Shown: positions 12,168 to 23,890, numbered from the stretch's first letter. The stretch is DNA of 64,000 bases from Dama dama (GCF_033118175.1 NC_083698.1:75051001-75115000), one strand, 5' to 3'. Program-made: numbers and translations. Notes: generated by a model from the sequence alone, not told the origin.

Positions 12168-12335
12168 CCTTCAGTTCAGTTCATTTCAGTCGCTCAGTTG
12201 TGTTCGACTCTTTGCGACCCCATGGACTGCAGCACACCAGTCTTCCCTGTCCATCACCAACTCCGGAGCTTGCTCAGACTCATGTCCATCAAGCCTGTGA
12301 TGCCTTCCAACCATCTCATACTCTGTCATCCCCTT
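12168..12335 (-). mobile_element. BovB 3'-end fragment, antisense, inside the same L1
   Basis: About 170 bp of the BovB 3' UTR in reverse, starting with the tail (tcagttcag ... cagtcgctcag) and ending within ccatctcatactctgtcatcccc. The host L1 resumes at once. A short direct repeat cctat[c/a]c (12163-12169 and 12336-12342) is compatible with a target duplication. Confidence 0.85.
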
Positions 12336-14222
12336 CCTATACCTAGGCAACCCCTAATCTACTTTTGGCCTATGGATTTACATATTCTGTACATTTTATG
12401 TAATAGAAAACAAAATATATTGTTTTTGTGTCTGGGTTCTTTCAGGTAACATGTTTCCATGATTCATCTGTATCGTAGCATGTATCATACTTAATCTTTT
12501 TATAGCTAAATAATATTCACTGTATGGATATAAAATAGATGCCACGCTGTATTCACTCAGTCATAGGCTCATAGACATTTAGGTTATTTCTACTTTTGAG
12601 TTATTATGATTAATGCAGATACAAACATTTGTTAAGGAGTTTTTGTGTGGACATATATTTTCATTCATTTTGAGTGTATACCAGAAAGTGAAATTGCTGA
12701 GTCATATGAAAATTCAACATTTAGCATTTTGGGGAAACGTCAAACTGTACTCTGCAGTGGTTATACTGCTTTATTTCTCACCATCTCGCCATAAAGTTTT
12801 AATTTCTCCATAGCCATGTCAACAGTTGTTATTGTCCATTTTTTAAAGTATAGCCATTCTTATCGATATAAAGTGGCATCTCATGTGGTTTTGATTTGCA
12901 TTTCCCTAATACACTAAGTGTATTGAGTGCATTTTCACATGCTTGTTGACCCTTTGCATATCTTATGTGAAGAAACAATTTAAATCCTTTACTCATTTTT
13001 AAAAAATTATTTGGCTTTTTACTGTAAATGTTCTTTATATATTCTAGATTCAAGTTCTTTTATCAGATATATGATTTGCAATTATGTTCTCTCACTCTTT
13101 TCAGTTTCTTGATGGTGTCTTCTGATGCACAAAAATGTTTAGTTTTTGATGAAATCAAATTATTTTTCCCTGTGGTTGTTTATGCTTTCAGAATCACATT
13201 CATCATTGGCTAATTCAAGAGCTGAAAGTTTTAAATCTATGATTTCTTTTAAGAGTTTTATAATTTTGATGTCTCTCATTTAGGTCTTTGATCAATTTGA
13301 ATTAATTTTTGTATATGTGGTGAGGAACGGAACCAACTCTATCCCTTTGCATGTGGTTATTCATTTACCCATTTGTTAAAAGGACTGATTTTTACCCACT
13401 GAACTATCTTGGCACACTCGATGAAAATCAACTGATCATAAACATAAGGATCTGTTTCTTGATTCTTAATTTTATTCCATTGACATTATTATGCCAGTAT
13501 TGCATTGTCTTTCTACAAAACTGACTATTGCAACTCTATAGTAAGTTTTGAAATCAGGAAATGTAAATCCCCCAATTTTGCTCTTCTGTTTTCAAAATTG
13601 TTTTGGCTATATTAAGTCTCTTACATTTCTCTACTAGTTTTAGGATCAGCTCATTAACTTCTGAGACCAAAAAAAAAGGCAGCTGGGATTTTGATACGGA
13701 TTTCATTGATTCTGTAGATCAACTTGGGGGAACACTGCCACTTAACAACCTTGTCTTTCAATCATGAACATGGGATGTCTTTTCATTAGGTCTTATTTAA
13801 TTTCTTTCAAAACTGTTTAGTTGTTCAAAGTGTACAAGTCTTGTATTTTTTGTTAAATTTGTTCCTATCTTCAATATTTTATTCTTTTTTATGCTATTTT
13901 AAATGAAATTTAAAATTTTATTTTTAGATTGTTTATTGGTAGACATACATTTTATTTTGGTATTTAGAGCTTGTATCCTACAAACACTGCTGAACTTACT
14001 TAACAGCTCTAAAATGTTGGGTGTTTTTTTCTGAATCCCTTTGATATTTTCTATTCAAAAGATCAGGTTATCTGAAAACAATAGTTCTACCCTCCAATTT
14101 CAATTTGTTTCTTTCTTTTTTTTTTTTTCTTGCTTAATTTCCCTGGCTAGGATTTTCAGTGCACTTTTGAACAGAAATGGTGAGAGCCAACCTCCTGTCC
14201 TTTTCCTCTCCTTAATTTTGAA

Positions 14223-14900
14223 GAGTTGTTTTGCTTGATATAAAATTCTTGAATAACAGTCTTTTTCTTTCAATGTTTTTCATGCATTATCCCACTACTT
14301 CCTGGCCTCCGTGATTTCTGATGAGAAATTAGCTGTAAATCTTATAGAAGCTTCTTTGTACATGATGCTTTTCGCATGCTGCTTTCAAGATTTTCTCTTT
14401 GCCTCTGGCTTTTGCTAGTTTGATTACATGTCTTAGCTTTGGATCTCTTTGATTTTATCCTACTTGAAATCTGTTGAACTTTTTAGATGCATAGATTAAT
14501 GCTTTTCATCAAATTTGGGAAATTTGGGACCAGCTTGGTGAGATGTCATTTACACACTTTGCCTTTAGTTGTTTAAACTTAATTTTCTTTAGTTCTTTGA
14601 ATGTATTTAAAAGAAATGAATTAAAGTTTTGTCTAGTAGGTCCAGTGTCTAGAATTCCTTAGGACTCTTTCTATTGCCTATATTTCCTATTGGCTATACT
14701 TTCTTTTTTATTTCCATATCTCATTTTTTGTGGTGAAAAGCAAGACAGTTTAATTAACACTATATGGCAACTGTCAGAGTCTTCACCCTCCCAGAATCTG
14801 TTGTCATTGCTGTTTGTTGTTATGGTTTGCTGCTGATGTTTTTTGGCACCTTTCCTGAACTAATTCTGTAAACTTTGAGTTGTTTCTTTTGTGTGCCATT
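14223..14900 (-). mobile_element. Old L1 ORF1/5' region remnant, antisense
   Basis: The reverse complement follows the ORF1 region of old mammalian L1s (words such as tttgattacatgtcttag, tcatcaaatttgggaaattt, gtctagtaggtccagtgtct). It directly abuts ORF2 C-terminal sequence at 14222. Either most of ORF2 was deleted from one L1 or two L1 fragments were joined. The exact subfamily is not known to me. Confidence 0.6.
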
Positions 14901-15559
14901 GAAATCTCTTCCTGGTTAGCGTAGTGCTCAGCTAATGATAAGACAAATATTTTCTTAAATGCTTATAACCAGTAGTCTCCCAGGTTTTGCAAACAGCATC
15001 TGTGTACATGTTGGAGTATACCTTCTGCCTTTAAGTGGAGGCACTATTGTTCACAGAGGTTATGAAAAATTGTACAAATTCAGTAAATACAAGTGGTTGC
15101 AAGATAAGAACAAGGAATTTTTGACATCATACTCTTCTGTGACACTGCACATAGTTAAACTTTAATCTTCTGAAGTTAACTCAGAGGAGGAAGGAATACC
15201 TATCCTTACTGAGGCTACATCACACTACATACTAGCCAACATTTAAATATATGTTATTGCATTCTATCTGTACCAAAACACTATGAGGAATAAGAAATAC
15301 GGAGATGCTAAAAAAAAATCTGATAAAATCATAGTTCTATAAAATACCCAGCCCATAGATGTTCAATAACAATTTATTAAAAATATGAATACAAGTGGCA
15401 GAATCTGGCTCTAGTTCTGATGGACGACCCTTTTCTCTTCCATAAAACTATCTAGATATACTGATACATGTAGAGTAACATATATGATTCTTCATAGACA
15501 ACTGGTTGTTTGGGGGGACTTGGGTTCTTTTTTTTTTTTTTTTTTTTGGCCTATTAAAG
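14901..15559. other. Unassigned sequence, no gene recognised
   Basis: A 68-codon open frame (14959-15165) has no recognisable motif. A T run of about 20 at 15530-15549 precedes the Bov-A fragment. Nothing else stands out. Confidence 0.4.
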
Positions 15560-15693
15560 AAGCAGATGGAGTAGGAAATGGCAACCCACTTCAATATTCT
15601 TGCCTGGGAAATTACATAGTCGGAGGAGCCTAGCAGGCTACAGTCCACAGGGTCGCAAAGAGTTGGACACAACTGAGCATCTGAACACGCACG
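15560..15693 (+). mobile_element. Bov-A part of a SINE, head missing
   Basis: The Bov-A body (aggaaatggcaacccact ... attcttgcctggga ... acagtccacagggtcgcaaag ... gacacaactgagc) is present without the tRNA-like head. It ends in a CACGCACGC tail. Confidence 0.88.
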
Positions 15694-16849
15694 CAATATA
15701 TAACATATAATTTTTAGTGCTGTGTAAAGAAAGCAAAGATCTTTCTCAAAATATTATAGCTTAAAAGTGAAAAAAAAAAAAAAATGGAAGCAGACCCTTG
15801 AAGAATCAGATCCTTGCTTTGGTAGAGCAAGGAGATAAGAAAGGCAGGCTATTGCAGTGCCCAAAGCAACAGGCAAGGATAAAAGCCTGGAAAATGATAT
15901 ATTGTAAAGATAGGGCACCTGGGAAGCAAAGTCTGTGCTTTCCACCTACATCTAGAGCCCCCTAAAAGCCATTCTTCTGTTGGTCTTAAATTCAACCAGT
16001 GATTTCACAACAATCTTTTCTATTTTCATGATCTGAAAAGATGAAAGGTTCCAGAGAAGGTGGGAAGAGTACTTCAAAAGTTCACCTCACAACTCTTTAG
16101 GATCAAAGGAGTTTTATTTTCTTGGCAGTGAAGACCTGAAAGGTCAATTAAAAGGCACAATATTTTATAGGGCTCTTCATTGGTGGGTTATTCTTTAAGT
16201 GCCAAGGGAGGAAATAAATAATATGCCTGACTATTTAATTAAAGCCTGCCCAAAGCCTGTGTATGGCTGTGTTCAGAAGCACCTCCGCAGACCTGTTAAT
16301 GAAGAGGTCAAAGTTAACGCAGAAGGTCACTTCTACAAATGTCTTAACCATTGTTTGTTATCTGCTTCCAACCTTCATCCCTTCATCTCCAGGATGTAAG
16401 TAGGGATGAAAATGCACAGTCACTTGATTTACCTACAAGATCGACATGTAGGACAATGTGAGAATTTAAGACAACTGGTTTTGGAGAAGGGATGACTTTT
16501 AACGAGTCAAAATAAACATTAGTCTGATGAAGAAGGGGGAGAAATCAACAAATGATCAGAGACAAGGCCCTGCAGAACTGGGCTGTGCCCACCAGTGTGG
16601 CCTGACCTCTGCCACCTCTGCCACATATGCACTTTTCTCCATCTCTAATGAGCTACCTGTGTTCCCCAAGCCAGTGATAGCAGTTATGAAACACTGCTTT
16701 CACACCCAAAATTCCTCTGCAATTCACGGATGTGATTCTTTTTCAGTTGAGTTTGTGCTCCCACCTTCCATTTTGATAACACTCTGCTTCTCAAACTGTT
16801 AACATGCCTTGTTCCTCTGATCCTGTGCCTTTGTGAACCACACTCTTCA
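15694..16849. other. Unassigned sequence, no gene recognised
   Basis: The plus-strand frames at 16199-16399 (66 codons) and 16527-16802 (91 codons) have no known domain and no conserved-looking context. An A run lies at about 15770-15784. I see no repeat family. Confidence 0.4.
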
Positions 16850-17088
16850 TTCTTTTTATTTATTTATTTATAAGTTTATTCTTTCATTTATTTATTTATT
16901 TTTATTTATGTATTATGTATTTATTTTTAACTTATAATTTTTACATTTATTCCTTCATTTATTAATTTTATTTATTTATTTTGCCATACCACACGGCATG
17001 CAGGATCCCAGATCCCTGACCAGGATCAAGCCCATGCAGCCTGTAGTGGAAGCCTGGAGTCCTAGCCATTGGATCAGAGAAGTCCCAA
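16850..17088 (-). mobile_element. CHR-2 type SINE, antisense, with long (ATTT)n tail
   Basis: 16981-17088 is the reverse complement of a CHR-2 SINE (gccataccacacggcatgc ... ccctgaccaggatcaagccc ... gcctggagtcctagcc). The (TTTA)/(ATTT)-rich block at 16850-16980 takes the place of its A-rich tail and has expanded into an imperfect microsatellite. Confidence 0.85.
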
Positions 17089-17814
17089 CTCTCCACTCCT
17101 TTCAACCTCCTTGTCTGGTCTTATCCCACACACTCATCAGAGTCCCGTCCAATAACACCTCTTCTCCAAAGTCTTACCAAATAAATCTTGCTCATTGCCT
17201 CAACCCTTTAGCCTCTGGGGACACAGAACACTCTGTCTCACACACAGAAGTCCATGCTGACCCTTCTTATTCAACTCATATGCTTTCTTCCTACAGGACT
17301 CTCTGGACTTTTCTACTGATACTTCCAAGGCCTTATGTTTACTTTCCATGACTTGAAAACTGAAGGCCCTTTGACATTTTGAGACCATGTTTATTTTTAC
17401 AAGAATGAAATGATTGTGTGAATAAATGCACTACAATATAATAAGTACTAAAAAAAGCACTCATTTTTTAATGATACAAATTTTGATAATTTATAATTGT
17501 GGTTGAAATATTTGAGGTCACATTCCATTCCAGGTTGGAATGATTTGATTCTTCTTACTACATTTGGTTATGTCATTAACATTATTAGGCCCTGTGTTAA
17601 GTCATTTTGGTAAGTTGTTTTAAAAGTAAAGGGTTAAAACTTATAACATGGTCTGGAGACAATAACTAATAATTAACTGTACTGAGAACAACTATGTGCC
17701 AGGCCTATGTTAGATGCTAGCGGACTATAGGAGCATGACACCTAGATCCAGCTGCAAGTGCATCTGTACATACCAGCTGGAACTTTAGGAGGAGTCTATC
17801 ACCAGTACCTACAC
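17089..17814. other. Unassigned sequence, no gene recognised
   Basis: A 117-codon plus-strand frame (16998-17351) starts inside the antisense SINE and continues here; it has no known motif and I take it as chance. The remainder is A+T-rich and unassigned. Confidence 0.4.
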
Positions 17815-18186
17815 AAGCTGAATTGTGTCCCTCCAAAATTCATATGTCTCAACCACTAGTACCTTGGAACATGACTGTATTTGGAGATCAAGTCTTTAAA
17901 TAGGTAATTAAGTTAAAATGAGATCCTTAGGGTGGGCCCTAACCTAGTAATCCTGATGTTCTTATAAGCAGAGGAGATTAGGACTGAGACAGAGGGAAGG
18001 TGAGATGAGGACACAGGGAGAATATGGTCTTCTACAAACCAAGGAAAGAGGCCTCAAAAGAAACAAACTATACAGACACCTTGATCTTGGACTTCTAGCC
18101 TGCAGAATAGTGAGGAAATAAATTTCTGTTATTTTAACCACCCCATCTATGGTACTTTGCTATGGCAGCCCTAACAAACTAAGACA
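17815..18186 (+). mobile_element. MLT1-type LTR (ERVL-MaLR)
   Basis: The order aattgtgtccctccaaaattcatatgt, gactgtatttggaga, gggtgggccctaa, gaggacacagggagaa, acaccttgatcttggactt and tggcagccctaacaaacta follows MLT1 (B/C-like) LTRs in sense orientation. No internal retroviral sequence is attached. It looks like an old solitary LTR. Confidence 0.85.
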
Positions 18187-19647
18187 ATAGCTCTTCTTTC
18201 TTCCAAGTTCAAGCTCCATTGAGAGACAGACATAGGAGTCAGTCATATCAAACAGAAAACACTAATGTTTAACCCTTACAGAGGTGGTTGAAGACCATGG
18301 CTTTGGTTCTGTGACTCAAATGACTTGGTAGTACCCCATTTTAAATCAGGCAAAATTTCCTACCTAGTTTCAGGTATAGCCAGATAACCTCAGGCCATGA
18401 AATTAAGTTCCTTACTATGTGGCAGAGAGAAGATCAGAATGTATGCCTCTTACAAAGAGGAGGATCTGAAAGAGAAAGAAGGAGCTGAGTTCCTTTTCTT
18501 CTAGAAAATTCACCATCAACATAGGAGTGAGGGTATAGAAAGAGGCCAGGAGTGTTAATATCAGAAGTGACTAGTCATTTCTAAGACTTTCTGTTTCTAC
18601 AGAAACAGTGGGGCATAAGTACTCCCCACAACAATCCCCAGGTTTTTTGCTTTCTGAATTCATTTGGCATAAGCTCTATGATCAACCAGGGATATGACCA
18701 TCTCTCCTAGGAGAGAGATTTAACATCATAGAGCTGATCTATATGAACACACCCCAAGCCCCACTGATTCCATCAAACAGTATCTAGGCTGCCTGGAGAA
18801 TGAGAGCAGCCAGAGGCAGGCAACGCAAATTGTCCAGATTGGACAGTCAGGAGGTTAATTGTAGGATTTGTTTATCATATTCGTGTCTGAGGGTGGACTT
18901 CATCTATGCTTCTTTTCCAGAGAGTAGCAGCATTTGCATTTTATGATATTAAGTTTGATATTGTGATGGAAAAGAAGATGTGAAAAAGCTATTATAAAGT
19001 TATTAAACTTAAGGAAAAAATTGAACTATTTGTTTAATAAAATCCTGACCTTTAGAAGAGAAAATATTAACTATAACAAGTCAAGTTTAAGTTAAAACTA
19101 TATTCACCAAAAAGACATATTACATATTTTACATATTTGAAATTAGATGTTCTTTCAATTTGTCTATTAAGTTCAATCATAAGAGAGATTGTGTAATTAT
19201 CTTCTTTTCTAAACTTTTACTGAAATGAGAGTAAAAGTGAATAATGGTAAATAAATTTATAATAACACTGAGAATAGGAGGGAAGTCATCAAAACACAGT
19301 TCTGATTATTTTCTTGATGATACAGACAGACGTAGGACTGCTTTGAAAAGAGAGCAGTGGCTAAGAATACGCTTAGGAAGGGCTGCAGTAAAAGTGGGAA
19401 ACACTGATTACCCTCAGGAGAACCAGACAGCCTCCATGTCCACAGTCAGAAAGTGCAGAAGTAGATGGGAGCCGCAGGAGCAAAAACCACCGGGGTAAGT
19501 AAGTAATTAAAATCTGACCACAGAACAACTGGGCCCATTCTCCCATTCATAGTGCTGAGAAGTCAGAAACAGTAGCATTAGTTCTCGTAGCAAAACTGGA
19601 AGCTTATCCTCCTAAGAAAGAGAGCACTTTGCCCTGGGAAGTCTGCG
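18187..19647. other. Unassigned sequence with a hairpin and an exon-like block
   Basis: No repeat family is recognised. A nested inverted repeat at 18672-18735 is listed separately. At 19326-19494 an acceptor-like sequence (ttattttcttgatgatacag) and a donor-like sequence (ccggggtaagtaag) bound a block that is open in one frame. I have no homology support for an exon. Confidence 0.35.
18672..18735. repeat. Nested inverted repeat (64-nt hairpin)
   Basis: The perfect 11-bp arms agctctatgat (18672-18682) and atcatagagct (18725-18735) enclose a perfect 14-bp palindrome, ctctcctaggagag (18702-18715), lying slightly off centre. Transcribed in either direction it could fold as a stem with a second hairpin inside. 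Chance remains possible. Confidence 0.6.
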
Positions 19648-19860
19648 CTCAGTGCTCAGTTACTAGGTTGTGTCTGACTTTGGCGACCCCACGGACTGCA
19701 GCCCTCCAGGCTCCTCTGTCCATGGGATTTTCCAGGCAAGAGCACTGGAGTGGGCGGCCATGCCCTCCTCCAGGGGCTCTTCCTTACCCAGGGATCAAAC
19801 ATGCGTCTCCCAAGTCTCTTGCATTGGCAGGCAGAGTCCTTACTGGCAGGCAGAGCCAGT
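19648..19860 (-). mobile_element. Bov-tA SINE, antisense
   Basis: Bov-A body in reverse (gtgtctgactttggcgacccc ... ccatgggattttccaggcaag) followed by a diverged tRNA-like head (cagggatcaaacatgcgtctcc ... gcattggcaggcagag). The outer end of the head is degraded. Confidence 0.88.
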
Positions 19861-19949
19861 CCAAATATTGGCACCTCAAAAGAAAGGTGCTCCGTGTTGG
19901 GCACCAAGAGGACGATAAGTCTGCCTATATTTCTGCCTTTACACCCTAG

Positions 19950-20153
19950 AGCAGGGTTCCTCAACAGTAACTCTGTTAATAATTTAAGCTGGATACTTCT
20001 TTGAGGAGACTGTTTTTGCACTATAGGATGTTTAGTAGCATCCTTGGTCTCTATCCTAGTAACACAGTAGTAACCCCATTTGAGACGACCAAAAATGTCT
20101 TCGGACATTGCCAAATATTTTGGGGGGACAAAATCATCCCTGGTTGACAACAG
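19950..20153 (-). mobile_element. hAT-like MITE, antisense
   Basis: Reading the minus strand: gttgtcaaccagggatga, ggcaatgtccgaagacatttttgg, aaggatgctactaaacatcct, and gaggaaccctgct at the far end. This matches a common non-autonomous mammalian hAT element whose exact family name I cannot fix. A second copy, in the opposite orientation, is at 34988-35370. Confidence 0.7.
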
Positions 20154-20439
20154 CTGCCCCTGAATGAAAGATTAGCCTTGCCCACAAACACAGAACTGGG
20201 AGTTGGTACTGAAGGGAGAAAGCAGTTGGGGAAAAACATCTACACACTTTTCTCACAGGTGTGAATGGACAATCAAGAGCACCAGATATTTGAGGAAAAT
20301 AAAGCACAAAATAAAAAAACAGGTAACCAGATGCAATAACTGACCCTCAGAGAAACAGATATTTATTATCCAAAGGTAAGAGGAAAACTTTTCAAAACAT
20401 GTAACTAATATCCTCAAACTTTTTGAAGATCAAAAGTCT

Positions 20440-21260
20440 TCAAAAATCTAAAATTTTTTACATTATTTTAAAAAATGACCCTCAGAGAACAAGGAAGAAT
20501 GTGTGGAAATGAAAATATGATCCCTCTTTTCCAAAAAAAAAATGTACACACTTTTTAATTCAAAAGTAAATACCTTGAAACTAGAACAGAAACATCAGAA
20601 ATAGAAAATACGAAAGGAAAGTTAAGAAAACATCAGGGACAAACTCAAAGTTTGACACCTATTTAACAAGAGTTCTGGAAAAAAGGAAAACTGAATGAAG
20701 GAAATAAAAAGGAGAAGGAGGAGATTTTCCAAGGCTTAAGGAAGAACGTAGTCTTCAAACCGAAAGCAGATTCCACTGTTAACGCACATCTTAGAACAAT
20801 AAGGATGAAAAAGTATCCTAAAATCTTCAGAAAGAAGAGGGATATAAGCATTTATTTACAAATGAACAGTAATCAGGATAGTAGAGTCCTTATGAGAATG
20901 ATAGATGGAAAGAGAATAACGGTTCAAATTCTGAAGGATATGATGTTTTAACATAAAATTCCATGACCAGCACAACTGTCAGGTTTTTTCCATGCACATA
21001 TTCTGAAAGTGTTACTAAGGGTGTGCTGTAGGAAGGTGAACTGGGGATCTAAAAAAGAAAAGGCTGGAGATCTAAGAAAGAGTAGAACTAAGCGTGAAGT
21101 GAAATGAAAAGAAATATCAAAGTGAACTCTATTCAGTCAAAACTGGAAATAATGTCTAAAGTCTCTGAAACAATATCTACAAAAAGAAATTGAATTCCAC
21201 TCAACTAATAATTAAGAAGTTAGGATACTGAAGCAATATGCCAGAAGATCATTTTTTAAC
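20440..21260 (+). mobile_element. Old L1/HAL1 ORF1-like remnant (tentative)
   Basis: A-rich sense-strand sequence with the word order of old L1/HAL1 ORF1 regions (gatattttccaaggcttaagg, taagaaagaagagggatata, aattctgaaggatatgatg, aaaattccatgaccagcac). It is highly diverged and no frame is open for any length. The assignment is by resemblance only. Confidence 0.45.
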
Positions 21261-21288
21261 ACGCAACCATTAATTGGCAAGGACTACT

Positions 21289-21505
21289 TTGGCTTTCCCG
21301 GTTGCTCAGATGGTAAAGAATCTGCCTGCAATGCAGGAAACCTGGGTTCAATCCCTGAACTGGGAAGATCCCAGGAGAAGGGAATGGCTACCCACCCCAG
21401 TATTCTTGCCTGGAGAATTCCATGGACAGAGGAACCTGGCGGGATATAGTCCATGGGGTCACAAAAAGTTGGACACAACTGAGGAACTGAACTGAACTGA
21501 ACTGA
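21289..21505 (+). mobile_element. Bov-tA SINE
   Basis: Head (ggctttcccggttgctcagatggtaaagaa) and Bov-A body in order, ending in aactgaactgaactga, the same tail motif as BovB. It abuts an MLT1 LTR whose first ~60 bp are missing. Confidence 0.93.
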
Positions 21506-21823
21506 GATAGTTCATAAAAAACAGAAATTTATTTCTAACAGTTCTGGAGTCCAAGATCAAGTTGCAGGCAAGGTCTTGTTTTCATATAGGCCCTCTTTCT
21601 GGTTCGTAGCTGAGGTCCTCTCGTCATATGCTCACATTGTCGAAGAAGCTAGGGATGTCTCCAAAGCCTCTTTTATGAAGGCACTAATCCCATTCATGAA
21701 GGTTCTGCTCTCATGACTTAAGCACCTCTGAAAGGCCCCATCTCCTAATACCAACATCTTTGAGAGAAGAATTAGGATTTTATATACAAATCTGGAGGAA
21801 ACACAAACATTCAGACAATAGCA
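21506..21823 (+). mobile_element. MLT1A-type LTR fragment
   Basis: Words acagaaatttatttctaacagttctgga, ggcactaatcccattcatgaagg, gaaaggccccatctcctaatacc and acacaaacattcagacaatagca follow MLT1A in sense orientation. It is the same family as the copy at 37834-38250, but with its 5' end cut where the Bov-tA lies. Confidence 0.85.
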
Positions 21824-21989
21824 TATTCTAAAAGAAGTGTAAGACCCTTTGGTCTAAAAATGGACTTAAAGTGTTGAGAAGATGAAATGGCATGATAGCA
21901 CACAAAAGCAACAATTAAGAACGAAAGCTAATAAGAATTCCATGTTGACAATAGGAAAATACTTAATATTTGTTGAGTAATTATGGCTT

Positions 21990-22160
21990 AGTCACTTTGG
22001 AAGCTGTTTTTCAGTCATTATCAGCTTAATCCTTACAATAATATTAAGAGGTAGTTATGATTATCTCAATTTTACTTATTAAGAGATTAAGTAACTTGCC
22101 CCAGGTCTCAAAACTGTAAGTAACAGAATCAGCCTTCTCAATCAGGCCTCCTTGTTGTTA
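21990..22160 (-). mobile_element. MIR SINE, antisense
   Basis: The sequence cttaatccttacaataatattaagaggtagttatgattatc, ttaagagattaagtaacttgcc and caggtctcaaaactgtaagtaacagaatc reproduces the MIR core in reverse at typical old divergence. Confidence 0.75.
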
Positions 22161-22198
22161 CAAATTCTCAGCTTCTTTCTCTCCATTCTATTTGCATG

Positions 22199-22483
22199 CT
22201 GCTGCTGCTGCTGCTGCTAAGTCGCTTCAGTTGTGTCCAACTCTGTGTGACCCCATAGACTGCAGCCCACCAGGCTCCTCCATCCCTGGGATTCTCCAGG
22301 CAAGAACACTGGAGTGGGTTGCCATTTCCTTCTCCAATGCATGAAACTGAAAAGTGAAAGTGAAGTCACTCAGTCTTGTCTGACTCCTAGCGATCCCATG
22401 GACTGCAGCCCACCAGGTTCCTCCATCCATGGGATTTTCCAGGCAAGAATACTGGAGTGGGTTGCCATTGCCTTCTCCTCCAC
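22199..22483 (-). mobile_element. Bov-A2 SINE, antisense, with (CTG)n and target duplication
   Basis: Two Bov-A units in tandem joined by the aaactgaaaagtgaaagtgaagtcactcag linker, in reverse, headed by (CTG)n and gctaagtcgcttcag. A 7-bp repeat ttgcatg flanks it (22192-22198 and 22484-22490). The trinucleotide run is the usual Bov-A2-linked microsatellite. Confidence 0.93.
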
Positions 22484-22490
22484 TTGCATG

Positions 22491-22929
22491 AAAGATGTAT
22501 AAAACCTAATTGATTGTCTGGAAGATATCAATTATGACAGAGAAAGGACACAAAATTCATATCAGACACTTCTCTAAAGACTTGAAGCCTCATAGCTGAC
22601 TCATTCAGAGAATATCCTCAGGAAAAAGAAATATTTCCTTTCCTTTGTACACAACAATAAGAAATCATCTACAATGTGTATCTGTATACCTCAAGAACAG
22701 CTTCATAAAATCAGAGAAAGTCCATGAAAATGCAATTAAAATGAAAAAATGTTTAGATATATTGTTTTACTAAGATAGACTAGAAGTATTGTGAAATAAT
22801 TGGTATAAAGAAAATTATGGAGACGGTCAACAAGAACGTACTTCATCCTTCTAGAATGCTAGATCAAGCAGACATCTCACAAAACTTTTCAAAAAGGGAA
22901 ATTTAGGTAAAAGTAAAGGAAGAAAAGAA
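22491..22929. other. Unassigned A-rich sequence
   Basis: A-rich sequence between Bov-A2 and an L1 3' end. It may be further L1-like remnant, but I cannot align it with confidence. No gene. Confidence 0.35.
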
Positions 22930-23760
22930 AGTAATACAATCTTAAAATATACAAAATATTTAAAGACACATTTCTCCTAAAAGGATATACAAATAGCACT
23001 GAAACCCCAAAAGAAATTCAGCATTATTAGTTACACGGAAATGCAAATTAAGCCATAATGAGACACATTCACTAGGATGGCTGTTATCAAAAATACAGAC
23101 CAAAAAAAAAAAAAAAATACAGACAATAACAAAAGCTGACAAGGATATAGAGATATAGGAACTCCCATACATTGCTGGTAGGAAGCTAAAATGGTAAAAC
23201 CCCTCTGGAAAACAATTTGTCAGTTCCTCAAAAAAATAAATAAATAAACGTAGTTACACTATGACCTAGAAATTCCATTTTTAGATGTACACCAAAATTA
23301 AATGAAATATGTCCACACAGAAATTTACACATAATTATACAGTGGCACTATGCATAGTAACAAGAACCAAAATATTCATCAACAATGAACGGCTGAACAA
23401 AAAGTGGTATAACCATATAATAATACACTGATTAGCAATGAAAATAAGTGAATAACTGCTATATGTTACAATATGGATAAAGCTTGAAAAAGTTATTCCA
23501 TGTAAAAGAAATCAGACACAAACACCACATATTATAAGAATATATTTACATGAAATGTCCAGAATAGGCAAATCCATGGAGACAATAAGAAGATTAGTGA
23601 TCGCCTAGAGCTAGAAGGAAGAAGGAATGGGGGGTGATGAAACATTCAAAAATTAAATTGTGCACAATTCTGTGAATGTACTAAAGGCATTCAATTGTGA
23701 AGTTTAAATGGATAAATTTTATGGTATAAGAATTATATATTAATAAAACTGTCATTAAAA
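22930..23760 (+). mobile_element. Old L1 (L1M type) ORF2 end and 3' UTR
   Basis: Sense-strand L1: ggaaatgcaaattaagccataatgagacac, aggatggctgttatc, gacaaggatatagagatatagg, ctgctggtaggaa and later the 3' UTR ending gtataagaattatatattaataaaactgtc. An internal A run (23102-23117) sits in a small duplication of aatacagac. Confidence 0.85.
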
Positions 23761-23811
23761 GTAAAAGATGATTGACTAGCCATCATAAAACTCTGAGTAT
23801 ATAAGAATAGA

Positions 23812-23890
23812 GGGGCTTCTCAAGTGGCACAGTGGTAAAGTATTAACCTGACAATGCAGGAAATGCAGGAGATGTGGGTTTGATTAATAA
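23812..23890 (+). mobile_element. Bov-tA head only, with A-rich tail
   Basis: Only the tRNA-like head is present: ggggcttctcaagtggcacagtggtaaagt, acctgacaatgcagg, gatgtgggtttgatt, then an A run. The Bov-A body is absent. It lies between two L1 segments. It may be a 3'-deleted Bov-tA or a transcript terminated early; no clear target duplication is visible. Confidence 0.75.

Larger units (their letters stand above)
10640..14222 (-). mobile_element. Old L1 (L1M type), antisense, split by two BovB copies
   Basis: L1 3' UTR and the C-terminal part of ORF2 in reverse. The remnants are 10640-10744, 12074-12167 and 12336-14222. The 3' UTR words (catttaaagtgtaccattcaatgg; aggcaacccctaatctact) resume exactly across each insertion. 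From 12480 on, the plus strand is the reverse complement of ORF2 down to the region just after the RT core. Stops and indels are frequent, so it is long dead. Confidence 0.85.
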
